A stretch of 64,000 bases of DNA from Lycium barbarum (GCF_019175385.1 NC_083344.1:30072231-30136230), one strand, 5' to 3'. Counted from the stretch's first letter, positions 34,384 to 47,965 are shown. The notes: generated by a model not told the origin, from the letters alone. Program-made: numbers and translations.

Positions 34384-34387
34384 CTTT

Positions 34388-37300
34388 TGTCACGACCCAA
34401 CCGGAGGGCCGCGACGGGCACCCGGTGCTAGCCCTCCCGGGCACCTCGTAACATATCTTTGGATCTATATCTAGGTGAGCCACATATTAAATCATACATT
34501 TCTATTCATCAAGCATACTAATCCCATTGGACAATAATACCTTTATATCAACATTAGCAACTATGCCCATATAAATGTAAATAAGCCGATGAGGCTAACA
34601 AAATGACATAAAAAATATTGGCCGACAAGGCCAATTACATCTAACTATAGACACATGTCTACGAGCCTCTAAGGAGAGTGTGTCATATCATATAGGTGGG
34701 ACAGTACCCCGCTATGCCCATAAATATGTACACAAAAGAATCAATACCAAAAGTTATAGCTCCGAATGAGATGGAACTCCGCTATGTAGTCCCTAAGAAA
34801 TATAGCTATGGATCAAGCCTGTCTCCCTGGCCACCTGCCGGCATGACGAAGCGTCCACAAACAAAAGGACGTCAGTACGAACAATGTACCGAGTATGTAA
34901 AGCATGATGAATATCGATATAGAAGCATAATAAGCAACATAAGAAATAGCATAAGATGGGAGATAGAAGTATCATCATCATAGGCACTTACTTGCCTTTC
35001 ATAGGGACTTTCCATTTCTAGTGTGTGGTTGTGTACATACATCCGTATCCGTATCCGTATTCATATCCGTACTCATTTACATTCGTATTTTATAATCGTA
35101 TTCATATACCTATTCTTATTCGTATTTGTATCATGTCCGTATTCATACTCATATCTATATCATATACATATCCATATCATATACATATCTATATCATACA
35201 CATATCCATATCCTATACATATCCATATCATATACATATCATTTACATAGCATACCCAACCACGAAGGTTCGGTGTTTCACGTACCCAACCATGGATAGG
35301 CTCGATGATCATACATACCTTGCCAACCAAGGCTCAGTGTTACACATACCTGGCCCTACCAAGGCTCAGTGTTATCCATACCTAACTGCAGTGGTGCGCG
35401 CGCATCGTCATATATATATATATACATCTATTTATTGTACCCGGCCATACAAGATCGGGGTTTCATAATAGCTATACATAGGCACACATACACATAAGCT
35501 CATAGGCATCTTTAGCATTATCACTATTATCGTCGTCATCATTATCGTCGTCATCATTATCATCATTACCATTATCGTCGTCATTACATCTATTCTTATA
35601 GGATTATTCGTCATATGAGGAATTCAGTACAATCATAATACATATCAAGAATTATAAGCTTGGTAGCCTTTTAAAGATAGAATCATTTGGAGAGCACCAT
35701 AGGCTCGTGTAAGAATAGATATTTGGCCAAAGAACCATGCCTTATGAAAGAAGGGTTAGCCTTACATACCTTTCCGTTCAACTATTCTATCACTTGCACG
35801 TTCTCCTTCAATGCCCACATTTCTACCTTCATTAGAGTTATACTATCATTAGAAAACCGATAGCTAGCATACATGACTAAAGCTAGAGAAAATTGGACAG
35901 CATCTCCTTTATTTATACGACAAACGTCAATAATACATTCACAATATCATATCAATAGTCTTTATTCATCCATATTATCTATTTTTCTCAATTCACTTCC
36001 AATCATCCATATCCATGGTCATAACACACAATTACATTCATTCATATACAATGTCCATCCCATGTTCTTAACGTCACTTATAACATAAGCATATCACAAC
36101 ACATCAAGAATCATGACTCAATTCAAGCTATTACTCACAATGATACTATTCCCGCATTCATGACCCATTTTTCTCTATCCTTCTACAATCGAAGTGTTTC
36201 AACTTTCAAATACCTTAAACAACATGGAAATACCATAAATATTACCTTAGATGGTGTAGGGATGAATCTTGGGTGAAAACACCTCACTTGAGCAAAACCC
36301 TAGTTTCACCTTCACTTGGATTCCTTGCCTTGGATGAACTTTAATGGGTTTAATACACTTGATTCACTTAGTTTGATGTTGTTGATCACTAATATCTCTT
36401 GAATTCTTATCGTAGAAGTGTATAAAGATGTTTTAGAGAGAAGGGGTGTGAAAGGGAAATGAAATAAAGTGAAACTTGGATCCCTAATTAAATACACCAA
36501 ATTTGTCCCGACCAGTTCTACGGACCAACATACGGTCCGTATAAATTATAATGACCGTATGTCTGGCTGTAGATTTGGTCCAGAGAGGGGTGCTATTCTG
36601 GGATGATTATACGGTCGAACATAAGGTCCGTATGTTTTATACGGCCAGTATGTTTGGCCGTATAATCCCCAGTTTCCCGATGTTCGTTTTCGTTGACTCG
36701 TTTGATCTCCAATCCTTATGGAACCTTCTTAGCACTTTTATAATACTTCATTAACCATACAATAGGCTCTATATTAGCCCTTTAAAACATCGCCACATAA
36801 ACATTAGCTCAATCATAGCGGAATCTTTCGGAACGCGAATTACGTTTCGCTCTCTTCAACAAACTAAACTTCACATATTCATAGAACTTCAAAATCTTAT
36901 TAGATGAACCTCAAGCTATCTAATCCTTCGCTTAACCTCGTAGGGATTTCATAATCACCTGAAGCTCACATTAACCTATCCACAAATCTGTTATATCCCG
37001 CATTTTATGCAATCGGATAATTCAAGACAATCGCGGGAAGACAGTAACCAAGGCCATATTTTTACTTTGCTTGGCATATAAGTTGTTATGAAAATTTTGA
37101 AGTGGAAATAATGAGAAAGGTTAAGGGCATAAAGGGAAGTTGCAATATGACTCGTGGGAATATGGAAGAATACGAAGGGTAAATTTGGAAGTTGGAAAAA
37201 TGTTTCATGAATTACAAGCACTAGCCCAAAAATAAGTGGGCTTGAATTTTTTTTAAAGAAATGGACAAGGCCATTCCGGCCATGACATGGGCTAGGCCCA

Positions 37301-40298
37301 TGAGGGGGGTTTAATTTTCATAATAAAAAGATGAATAAGTCATCTATATCCTATAATTCTCTAGAAATTTCAAGAAGACAAGAACAAGAGAGAGAGGAAA
37401 AAAACCTAAGGGCCATTCGGCCAAGAGCAAGGAGCAACAAACAAATTGTCAAAAATTCTTCAAAAATCATTCCCTACTAATTAAAGGGTGCTTAACAAGG
37501 TGGAGTTGTTGTTGGAGCAAGAAAGATTCAAAATCATACAAGTTGCCAAGAGTTAGGCAAGTGAGAAGTTGAAGAAGAAAGGTAAATTCTAATCTTGTTT
37601 TATGTATTATACATGGTTTATATGTGTTGTAGTATGCTAAAATGGATGAAATTCATGGAGGAGAGGAAATTAGTATGTGGCCGTGCATGTTCATATATGA
37701 ATAAGAATCATATTTCAATTATTTTGTTTAGTGTTTGGTTGTTATGGTTGTGAATGATATGTGGAAGATGGAAGTTGAATAAATTTGGAGAGAATGTAGT
37801 TGTGCATGCATGAAGTGTGGCCGTGAGTGTTGTGTGTGTGTGGCCGTGAGGTTGTGGTATAGTATGGAATTGAATGAGTTAATTTTATGTAGTGTTTTGG
37901 TTGTTGTTATATTGTGAATCCTATGTTGCTAATGGATGTCTAGGAACCTTAGTTGAGTTGTGAAAGTTGGAGACTTATTTTAGAAATCATGCATATTGAA
38001 TGTGATGTTCTTACGCGTATGAAAGACAATGATATTGGTATGGGGTCGTTGGAATATATATATATATATATTAGAAGATTGCATTGTTTTATTGGAGTTG
38101 GAAGGTTTTGAAGAAAGTAGTAAATTGATATCATGTATCTTGAATTGAATGTATGGATCGCTAGTGTGATTGTTGAATTCATGTTGATAGTTTGGCCGGG
38201 TTTGAATTCCCGGATTGTGTTTGATGAGAATTTGACTAAATTGAATGTCGAGGATGGTATATTTACAGAGGAAATGCTGCCGAAATTTCGGTAGCCAAGT
38301 ATTACCTTAAGATTTCAACTCTAAGTACACTAATGAGAGTTTTGGTAAAAACGACCAATTTGCAGATTTTGACGAAATTGTGACGTGAATTTGGAATAGC
38401 AAAAGGAGCGGAAGGAGGTATGTAAGGCTTCACCCTTCTTTCTATGGCATGTCTTAGTTGTAATAAGTTGGGTACGAGCCTCGGGGACAACCTAGTTCCC
38501 CGGAATCCGCACCTAAAGTTTTCCACTTTTTGTTCAATAGAATTGAACTAGAAAGTGTGCCAATTGTTGGAAAAACCTCCTACACCCTTAGAACTTGTAT
38601 AAATGGGACCCGATTACCCTAAGACCCTCACAAGTGACGCTATGACACGTAACATACGTAAATCGCATACGCTACCTCATCCGGCCCGAGGTGGGCCCGT
38701 TACTCTCGGATTTTTCTATAGTCGTGGTTGACTTACTTGAAGTAAATCCAAAGGGGACTTTTGATCCCAATCTCGTTACCGAATGATAAGTATTATGACT
38801 ACTCTAACGAGAATGTTTCTATGAGGATAATGATAATTACAATGTTAGACAAGAGAATGTACCTTTGATAAGTACGACCGGAACGACTCTATGACTAAGA
38901 TGACTAAGCTAAGTATCTTATGTAAACATGAAAGTGATACACTAATTTTTGAATCGTATTTATATTTCCTAGCTATATCTTTATTTTCTCTGACTCCAAA
39001 GCCTATGACGGTCATCTATGATGCCCACGATTTCATTCTACGGTTACTGTAATACTATTCTCCGTTGATAGTCTCGCCTTAAAATACTTGTTCCTTCAAG
39101 GTGAGACAAAGCTATAACTAGCATTCCATAACGTAATCGGAGGTCACCGACCTTACGTCACTCCGATGGATATATGATTTTCCTTGGCTCTTGTGTGCCT
39201 ATATGATATATGTATATAAAACAGGTATATGTGTATGGATATGTATATATAAATAAGATAAGTAATTGTATATGAGACGTGTATATGTATAAAAGATAAG
39301 CAAATGTATATGTATATGTGTATGGGGAAAGGGGAAGGGTCACTGTTATATCACCACCTGATTCAGCTGGATTCCATCCTGGACGCGGGATGCCCGGACG
39401 CGGGATATGGGAGAGCCGTACGCGGCGTCTTTATATATATATATATAATGTATGCTCCCTATATATATGATGTAATGTGTTGGGACATCGTTGGGGAGGG
39501 GGCTTGGGAGAGCCGATGTATTCGGCGTCTGTAAATGTGAATAAAAGATACCGTTCACTGAAATGTACTATTTTATGTACACGAGAATAAGTAATATATA
39601 AATGTTAATTCCTATGCTTATGAAAAGAAACGTTTCAAAGACGAAAGGACAAGCCTACATGACAGCCGGCCTGAAAAGGGGCCTTCCTATGCACAGGTTA
39701 CTTTCTCGCCTCGTTATATGCCCTGTGACTCCATGATATTATTAATCGTACTCTATGTTACTGCTTGTATTATTTTCCATGCCTTACATACTCGGTACAC
39801 CATTCGTACTGACGTCCCTTCTTGTGGACGCTGCGTTCCATGCCGCGCAGGTCAGCAGACAGGTGGACTTGACCCTTAGGAGCTCTGCCAGCAGTACTCT
39901 ACAGCGCTCCAGTCGTTCCGGAGCCTTATTTCAGTGGTACTATTCTGTATATATATAACCTCGGGCACGATAGTACTCGGCCCTTTCTATGTATAAGTGT
40001 ACTACGTCTAGAGGCTCGTAGGCAGATACGTACAGTCAGTCAAGTATAGTTAGATGCATGGTGTTTTGGCATGTTAATGTTGTTGTATAAAGTGCTAACG
40101 AAGTTTATTAGCCTATGTTCAGAATGACGCTGCTAATGTTAATGTTCAAAAAAATATATGGCTCTATTTACACGGCTTGTTAAGAGGTAAAGGTAATATG
40201 ATAGATAAGGAGTGCTCGGTACAAGTATCGGATACTCGTCACGGCCCCTAGTCGGGTCGTGACAAAATCAACACATACGGAATTTTCGAGGTGTAACA
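34388..40298 (-). repeat. 5' LTR of element B, interrupted by solo LTR E
   Basis: LTR sequence at 34388-36988 and 40270-40298, about 2630 bp without the insert. It matches 20735-23343 with many substitutions and indels. Examples are the single copy of the 36-bp unit and a deletion near 35927. Hairpin module at 34835-34892; palindromes at 36518-36665. Confidence 0.92.
36989..40264 (+). mobile_element. Solo LTR E, inside the LTR of B
   Basis: TGTTATATCCCG to GGGTCGTGACA, 3276 bp, opposite in orientation to B, with perfect duplication AAATC (36984-36988 and 40265-40269). It holds a donor-like block (38414-38451), a CTGCCGAAATTT motif near 38278 and the hairpin module (39792-39850). Its start is close to solo LTR C. 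Confidence 0.95.
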
Positions 40299-40303
40299 AT
40301 TTC

Positions 40304-42930
40304 AAATCTAGATACTTGAATACAACTAGAAGTTTAGAGCAGAAGAGGAAATACATGGGGGTATGCAGCTAAGGTTTTGAACACCCCTAACCGTAGTTGT
40401 TCACTGTTTGGATGAATAGAAATGAAGTAAATTATAAATATAGCCCCTACAAGTTCCAAAAAAACGTCAAATATAATTCAGCCATAGAAGCACAATGCTC
40501 ACAAAATGGATCCCAAGTTGCGTAAAGTTTAATTTCCAAATGCAAATCGATAGAGCATCTGCAAGTATAGAAACCTCTCTAGATAAGGAAATATTATTAA
40601 GAAAGAAAAAATATAATATATAGGCCATTCATATTTGTCACCTCTATGGAATGCACAAACAACATTTGTCCTAATATTTTATTTGGTCAAGCATTTCCAA
40701 CTCAAGATAGTGTAATTAATTCCCAAAAATTGCTAAAAATGACAACAGGGCTTAACAGAAAAAAATTAAGGGCAAGTAAATTCGAGAATGAACATAACCA
40801 GAGAATAACTTAAAGCAACTACTACTTCAGGTTATGATTTTACTTCTCAACCATTATTCATCAATATCCAAGAAACTTTGATACAGTTTCGACCCTGCTA
40901 ACACGACTAATCAACTAAACAAATGTTAAATTCTATGGATTCACCATTTTGACTCTACAATTAGAAATAAAACTAGCAAATCATATGCCAAGTACTTGTC
41001 AGCTGAGGTTATAAGGTCATGCATCCTGCTGGGCACGGACAATGTATCTACTCAATACAAAATATCAGTTAGAATTCTAGGCTCATAACTTTATAGCAAA
41101 CCCCATAAGGAAGAGATGAGGGAACAAGAGCTAAAGGTAGAGGCATTTTCTGCCTACAGGATCAAGCTGCATAACTGTAAATATGATGCGTTTTACAAGT
41201 CTTATTAAGAGTGGTGATAATTCCAAGTAGATGGAAATGTCATTGGGAGACTTGGCTCTTTCTAAAGTGAAATTGTTGCATCAATTGTATCTTGAAACAC
41301 ATGAGGAGAAATGTCTCTTTTGTCTGAACTAGCTAAACTGCTCTATAGAAAAAAGAAATTCCCTCTTTTTCTGCTAGCACTTGATGCCCTAAACAAATTT
41401 ATACAACTACAGGATGTGCTTCCTGTAACATTTTGTCCTACATTACTATGAGGTTATTGTTGGCTTCTTTATGTTCTGTACCAAAAAATTATAGGTGGCA
41501 TTCTAATAACCATGGAGTCTACCAAACAAAATTGCTTAAGATCAAGGCCATAAAATAGCTTGTAAACTGAAAACAAATATGTACTTTTATTCCGACTCTG
41601 GACACATTTCAAAAAAGAAAAGAAAAGTACTCCAAAACTAAAATCGCAGTTAAAAGATCTATACACATTCATCGAGAAAGACATCTATGCACATTTTATT
41701 TTTGAAGAAAATTAACAATGGTATATAAATTCATATCAAGTTCATGTATAATCTTTAAATCACTGATCCGCCTCGGTTAGGAGCACATAATCCAGAAAAA
41801 AAGGGCATTTCAAAAACAAAAACTCTCATATATAACGCAACTCAAGATAAATGATATGCTTAACTTGAAAGTTGAAACAAATCCTAGAAAAGGACATTTC
41901 TGTTCCCACATGTTGATTTTGCTTCAACTACTAAAACACAAGAAAATTTGCAGTACCATATTATTGAAATGCACTGGAACAGAAACCAAAAGGACAACTA
42001 CAAGTGAATAAGAATTTTGCATAGACCAACTTGATCTATTTGGAGAATGGTAACAGAGAACAACTTGATATTGGGTGCATTTACTTCTCATTTCTGGACA
42101 GCTATAAGGACAGAATACATATGTCTTACAGTTTATTTACTCCTAACAAGGGCATAACAAGAGAAACATGAAGGGAAAAAATAACAATGAAAGTGTATTT
42201 TTTTTCAATCTCTATTAAGATATAGCTTATAGTTTAAATTTAGATGAGTTGTGCTATCCCAGAAGTCATCTTCTTTTATATATAAATTATGGTGGGATAT
42301 TACCAAGAACGTGAATAAAGTACTTTTGCTCTCCCATTAGAATAAGGTAGTATTAAAGAAAGCCCCATTTTTATGGCTGTATGTATAACACTATATTTGA
42401 TCATATGGTTTTCCACGTTCTTTACTTCATCTTGCATTGGTAAATACAATATCTTACTAGCCTATATTTGAATTCTGAAAAGGCTAGAACATGTTCACCC
42501 CCTTTTTCAGCTGCACATTAAATTATTTATTTATTCATATTGTCATTATAAGGGGGAAATTTTTGTAAAAAACATAGAGGTTATAACAATATATAGGTTA
42601 GTGGGTTGGCGTCTCGTCTGTCTTTTATAAATATATACTTCAGCAATTTTAACAAGGAGTTGTTTAGTATTAGCTAATTACTCAATTGCATTTAGGTATT
42701 GGTAGAGTTAAGAAAATGTAATTAGGTATTTCTTTTGCATCAGAAGCTTGTTTATACACATAGTAAATATAATGTTTGGATGCAACATCTATGCTCATCC
42801 TCAATACCTCTCTTTCAAAAGTGCTCAAGAGGATAAACCTAAAATTGGTTTGGCTTCTCTTGCATCAACTGGATTGGTGACTATATCTACAACTGATGTT
42901 GTTAATACTTAATGACAAACTCTAGGATTC
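40304..42930. other. CACTA interior, middle part
   Basis: AT-rich, without recognised domains. A 46-codon frame at 42772-42912 (MFGCNIYAHPQYLSFK...) is the only one with ordinary-looking composition, and it is too short to assign. The segment could be an intron-rich relic of a transposase or captured DNA; I cannot tell. It ends with GATTC, the left duplication of H. Confidence 0.4.
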
Positions 42931-43184
42931 TGTTACACCTCGGAAAATTTTCCGTTGGTACGCAAGAGAATGAACTAGTGATGAATATGAGTGCATGATG
43001 TCCATGAGCAAGAAATGACGTTTGATGACCTTAGGCGAGATTTCGAAAGTATCCGATGTGAGACAAGGAAGTTGGCTAAGTTAGGATGAGATACAAGGTG
43101 AGCAATGCATGTGCATGGACGAGGGTGATTAAAATGAGAAGTCTAAGAAATATGGGAAGTTGCAGAATTGTAACTGTCCAGTGG

Positions 43185-43450
43185 TCGTATTGCAAAATAC
43201 GGACCGTAAATTGCTATACGGTCCGTAAACTGGCAGTCGTAAACTGCCATGCATAAGCTTCAGCTTTCTGCCAAGCCGAGAAATGGTAAAATACGACCAG
43301 GTTTACGGACCGTAAAGTGATTTACGGCCCGTAAACCATGGTAGTAAATCACCATGCATGCAACCTTAAGTTTCTGGTTCTGCTTAAGCTTAAAAACGAC
43401 CACGAGGGACGGTCCGTAAACTGAAATACGGACCGTAAACCTCCATGGAC
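43185..43450 (+). promoter_or_regulatory. Palindrome cluster in U3 of H
   Basis: Perfect palindromes TACGGACCGTA (43198, 43437) and TACGGTCCGTA (43217), plus longer ones TTTACGGACCGTAAA (43302) and TTTACGGCCCGTAAA (43321), within 270 bp. The 3' LTR has the same cluster (about 50003-50256) with several copies mutated. Similar clusters lie in B and D. They could be protein-binding sites or RNA hairpins. Confidence 0.7.
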
Positions 43451-44891
43451 GACCACTGTTCACCCAACTCAGATTTTTCAATTCATTAAATATGAGGATC
43501 AAGACTTGTCTTATTTCATTTCCACATTACACCACTGCTCTCTAGAATCATCTCTCTGCATTTATTTCATAAGTTTTCAAGGATTATAAGTCCCCAACAA
43601 CATTAAGACAAGTGAATCAAGGATAAGGGAATCATCAAGGATCATCCAAGTCAAGAAATGCAAATGGAGAAAAACTAGGGTTAGGCTCAAAGAGGGGTAT
43701 TATCAACCAAAGCTTGTTCCTACAACTTATAAGGTAAGATTCATGATTTCTACATGATGTTTAAGGTATTGGAGAATTAAAATACATGGATTGTAGAAAT
43801 TGTGGTCAACTAGGTCATGAATGGTGAATAGTGACATTTTGAGAAATAGTTTGAATTGAATTATGAATGTTGTTGTGTTACGATATGAATGTATTATAAA
43901 AGGTACTAAGATCATGAACTCGACACTTTAGACGAATGGACGAAGTTGGAGGTTATGACCATAAATATGGGAGAATTAGAAGCAAATTGAGAAATCTAGA
44001 TAATGTGGATGATGTGAATGACTAATGGCCATTGTTATGATATTAATGAAGGTATAAACGCTAGCATTGGAAGGAAACGTGCAAGTGTACAATAGTCCGA
44101 CGAAAAGGTACGTAAGGCTAACCCTTCTTTCATAAAGCATGGTTCTTGGCCAAATTTCTAATTCCTCTATATGAGTATGTTGTATTCAAGTGATTGACAC
44201 TCCGAGCTCATAAGCTCACGATCCTTAACATGTACTATGATTGTACTACACCCCTCATATGACGAGTAAGCCTAAGATATGGATGTAGCAATAATGACGA
44301 TGATAGTGATGACGATGATAATAATAATGATGCTAAAGGTGCCTACGGGCTATTATATTCACATGTGCCTATGAAGGGCTATAATGACACCCCGAGCTTA
44401 TAATGTCGGGTAGAATATATGTATAGGTATGTATATATGTATATGATTATGTATAAAGTATGTATACGATTACGTAACGCGCGCACTCGTCTGCAGATGG
44501 TACAGATAACCCTGAAGCCTTGGTAGGGCCAGGTAGAAATAACATTAAGCCTTGGTTGGCTAAGTACGTATGAAACACCGAACCTTATGGTCGGGCACGC
44601 TATGTATGTATATAAGTGTATGGCTATGTATATAATATGAATATGAATGTGAAAAGACTATGTATACGAATGCGAATAAGGACATGTGTACGAATATGAG
44701 CACAAGTATGGTACGAGTACTATTATGGAATACGGATGATGACGTAGGTGTACAAATACATATGAAAAATGGAAAGTCTTACGAAAGGCAGGTAAGCATT
44801 ATGACGATGATATTATTGTCTTCCCCCTCCTATGTTATCTCATATGTTGTTCATGATGCTTATTTATTGATGTTGCTCATGCTTTACATAC

Positions 44892-44948
44892 TCAGTACAT
44901 TCTTCGTACTGACGTCCTTTTGTTGTGGACGCTGCGTCATGCCCGCAG
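44892..44948 (+). promoter_or_regulatory. Three-hairpin module in H LTR
   Basis: TCAGTAC/GTACTGA (44892-44912), CGTCC/GGACG (44913-44931), CTGCG/CGCAG (44932-44948), directly adjacent. Same at 51708-51764 in the 3' LTR. Confidence 0.75.
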
Positions 44949-45394
44949 GTGCACAGGGAGACAGACTTGATCCATAGCTGGTTATCTAGAGATTGCATAG
45001 CAGAGCTCCATTTCTTTCGGAGCCGCAGCTTTTGGGTACTCATTCTTTTGTGTATATAATTATGGGCATAGCGGGGTCCTGTCCCGCTAATGTGATATGT
45101 CATACTCTTAGAGGCTCGTAGTCATGTGTATGTGGGTAGAGATGTTCGGCCATGTTGGCCCATGTTTTGTATATCTTTTGTTGGCCTCGTCGGCCTTGTA
45201 CCTATGATGTGGCATAGATGCCTATGATATGTTAAATGATGATGGTCGTCTAATGGGATCAATATGATTAACGATAAGAAAAGCACGAATTGACTTATGG
45301 TTCACCTAGATGTTATGTTATGTACGATGAGGGGTGCCCGGGTGGGGTAGCACCGGGTGCTCGTCGCGGCCCCCTAGCCGGGTCGTGACAAAAG

Positions 45395-45406
45395 TGGTAT
45401 CAGAGC
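45395..45406 (+). promoter_or_regulatory. Primer-binding site of element H (tRNA-iMet)
   Basis: TGGTATCAGAGC, four bases after the LTR end at 45390. Confidence 0.95.
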
Positions 45407-47965
45407 AGTTCAGTCCTAGGATATGCCTACGAGCCGTGTCTGGTAGAGTCTTGGTTATGGGTGTGTTGCGCGCCACACTTATAAACAGGAAGCTGTGGAC
45501 ATTTTAGGAATGAATGACCTTCTTTCATCTCTAAGATCTTGCGATAGAACCAAGCCATAGGAGATGAGATTCCCTATACTAACCCCTGATTGCAGCGGAA
45601 GGTTGGTAATGATAGAAGAAAGTGATTGATGACAATGAAAGCTACGGGGGTAAGCCCCTTTGTTGAGGCTACGTTACTATAATATGTAATACTATGATGA
45701 TGAATTTATTGCTGTGAAAGTAAGTTGGTGTTCATATGATAGAGGAATTGATTAAATGTGTCTTTTGATGATAAGTTCAGCTATAAGTTGAGAACTAAGC
45801 AAATTGGATGAATCAGAACAGAGATATGCGTCGAATAAAGTAAGAATGTTGAGATATGATTGAAATGTAAAGCTGAAGGATGAAAGAGAAATAGGGAGAG
45901 GTAACAGGGCAGATCGCTACAGGATCAGGTACACCTCGAAGTGAAATATATGAGGTAAGTTTTGACGTCCTTGTGCTTTTACTTGAAAGTGGGAGCCCTG
46001 TGTGGCTGAGATATGTTGTATATTTGTATATATATATATATATATATTGGCCCTGTGAGGCATTGTTGGTATTTGCTGCGTGCTGGTTTTGAGATAGTAA
46101 GAAATACAGAGGAAACTCTGCCGAAATTTTCCCAGAATCTAAAGGAGATAAGATATAAGCTTGCAATATGCCCTAACGGGAAAATATGATGTGCAAAAGG
46201 GTAATGGCAGAATGCGACTAAGTTAGGAGTATCGTTAATGACTACAGGAGTCGAGTTAGATAGTATTGAATTGATAGTAATGGCAGTGATGAGAGCGATA
46301 TTGATACGGTAAAGAGAAATGCTAGAGTAAAACAAAGGGGGGTTGGAAGACTAAAACATGACATGGAGGAGAAAGTGTAACTCTAATAAAGTGCGATACT
46401 GGAGTAGCGATTGGATGTATAAGCACGAGTAAATTACGATAAGTTTATTAGCAAAATAAAGTAACAGCGCCCGGAGACGGAGATACGAATATGAAGGGTT
46501 ATAGTGAATGTGAATACAGTGGTGAAATGACTTACATGGTAAAGTGTAAGAGGGCCGATTAGAAGGAGTAACTGGTTGAGTATAATTACTTCGTAATGTT
46601 TATATTATTCTGCGAACCGGCTTGTGAATGAGACCAAGAAGAGTCACTTGTAGAGTTGATTATTATCAAGATATAATGAAGACATACCGAGAACTGGGAT
46701 ACGCAGTAAGTAAAGTATAGCAAGGAAACGACTAAAGATGTGACATGTTTTATATGAATAAGGAGTGAATGCAAGGATGAAACCAACAAGTGAGCCCTAG
46801 AGAAGTAGATGAGAAAGCTTATAAGACCTTGCTAAAGGAAAGCCCAGCATAGAGGTTCTTCACTGACAAGAAATGATAGTAGCAATGAAAAAAAAAGGGG
46901 GGGGGGGGGGGAGTTAACTTGGAAAGGAAATTAGAGAAAGGTGATATGGCAAAGTCGTAGTAGTGGGTGATTGGTATAATCAAGAGTACAAGTGATATCT
47001 TTAGCTGGATGTAAAAGACCAAGACTGTCGAAGAATGAATTGTACAAAGGCAGCATACTCTAAAGGACAAAGCGGTGCTAAGTTGAGAATAAGGTCCCTC
47101 GTGCGAAGAATCAAGGATTGATTATAAAACGGGAGAAAACAAGATAAATTGAGGAGGAAGGTATGTAGAGGAATAAGAATGACAATAGAGAGAAAAGGAA
47201 ATATGCGAAATACATATGCTTAAGAAGAAATTGTGTTATGGCTAAAGGAAGGTGCATCTCCTCCGAATATCTTATACCAAGTGAGAACGAGTAGAGTATA
47301 TGAAGTAAAGTTGAAAAGAAAAGATGATAATGAGTTATGAATGCTTACCGTACGGCAGTAAAATGATAGAATAATGCTATCGCCAAGGACAAACGCCATA
47401 TGATTACGATTGGTTTTGAAACCAACGTGGAGTGCAAAACAAGAGTAAAAGAGTATGAGGCATAAGGAATATTAGTTGCGCATGAGCCTTTGGTCCTGAA
47501 CAGCAAAGGCGACGTTACAGGTAAAACCCAGGGAGAAGCGAGTGAAAAGAATATAAGTGTAGAGATTGAAATGATGGACTCCAAGGTGTGACAAATATAG
47601 ACTCTAAAATAATGAATGAGAGTTATGTAAAAATGAGTCTAACAACAAGTAAATAAACAAACTTGAATCGAGCAAGCATCTGACACTGTAAGGGAAATCA
47701 TTTACGAAGACCTTGAACCATGTCACATTGATGAGTAAATAACTCAAGGGGTATGTAAAGGATATGTGTATGATATGATTACGAATAAGAATATGTACAT
47801 GACATGCATATGAATATGAGTATTGATATGACGGGTAAATGAGTACAATTATGAATACGAATACGGATGTCGATACCTGTATATGTAAAGAAACATATGT
47901 ACACGAATCACACAAGAATGATTATGCCACTTGCAAGTATTGATGCGTTGCCAATGAAACCAGGT
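45407..47965 (+). other. Non-coding interior of H, in place of gag to RNase H
   Basis: No conserved ORF. The leader keeps the GGACATTTTAGGAATGAATGA block and a one-base variant of the leader palindrome (ATCTTGCGAT, 45536-45545). The block at about 45875-46130 matches LARD 15058-15292. The rest is A/G-rich on this strand with short AT runs (46028-46047) and a G run at about 46898-46911. Antisense ORFs of 67-118 codons have no recognisable content. Confidence 0.7.

Larger units (their letters stand above)
20735..40298 (-). mobile_element. Element B: Ty3/gypsy chromovirus containing three solo LTRs
   Basis: LTRs at 20735-23343 and 34388-40298 flank a full set of gag-pol domains on the minus strand. 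The duplication ATTTC is perfect (20730-20734 and 40299-40303). Solo LTRs C and D split pol, and E splits the right LTR. Without them B would be about 10.4 kb. Its own LTRs differ by substitutions and indels, and the reading frames have many stops, so B is older than LARD or H. Confidence 0.95.
42931..45390 (+). repeat. 5' LTR of element H
   Basis: TGTTACACCTCGG to GGGTCGTGACA, 2460 bp. In order: U3 palindromes (43185-43450), donor-like block (44105-44142), ATGACGATG-type repeats (44289-44335), tandem AAGCCTTGG mini-hairpins (44510-44600), three-hairpin module (44892-44948). Confidence 0.95.

Noticed and set aside
42772..42912. 46-codon frame MFGCNIYAHPQYLSFK in CACTA interior
   Set aside because: Ordinary composition but too short, no homology I recognise, no sign of constraint; noted in the interior feature only.
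44660..44977. 105-codon plus-strand ORF with a copy at 51476-51793
   Set aside because: Runs through the repeat and hairpin parts of the H LTR; the copy is only the other LTR.
45395..45406. tRNA gene at the initiator-Met matches
   Set aside because: Only 12 bases match, next to LTRs, in the arrangement of a primer-binding site.
45813..46335. 117- and 118-codon minus-strand ORFs in H
   Set aside because: Antisense to the element across the block conserved as RNA with LARD; low-complexity translation.
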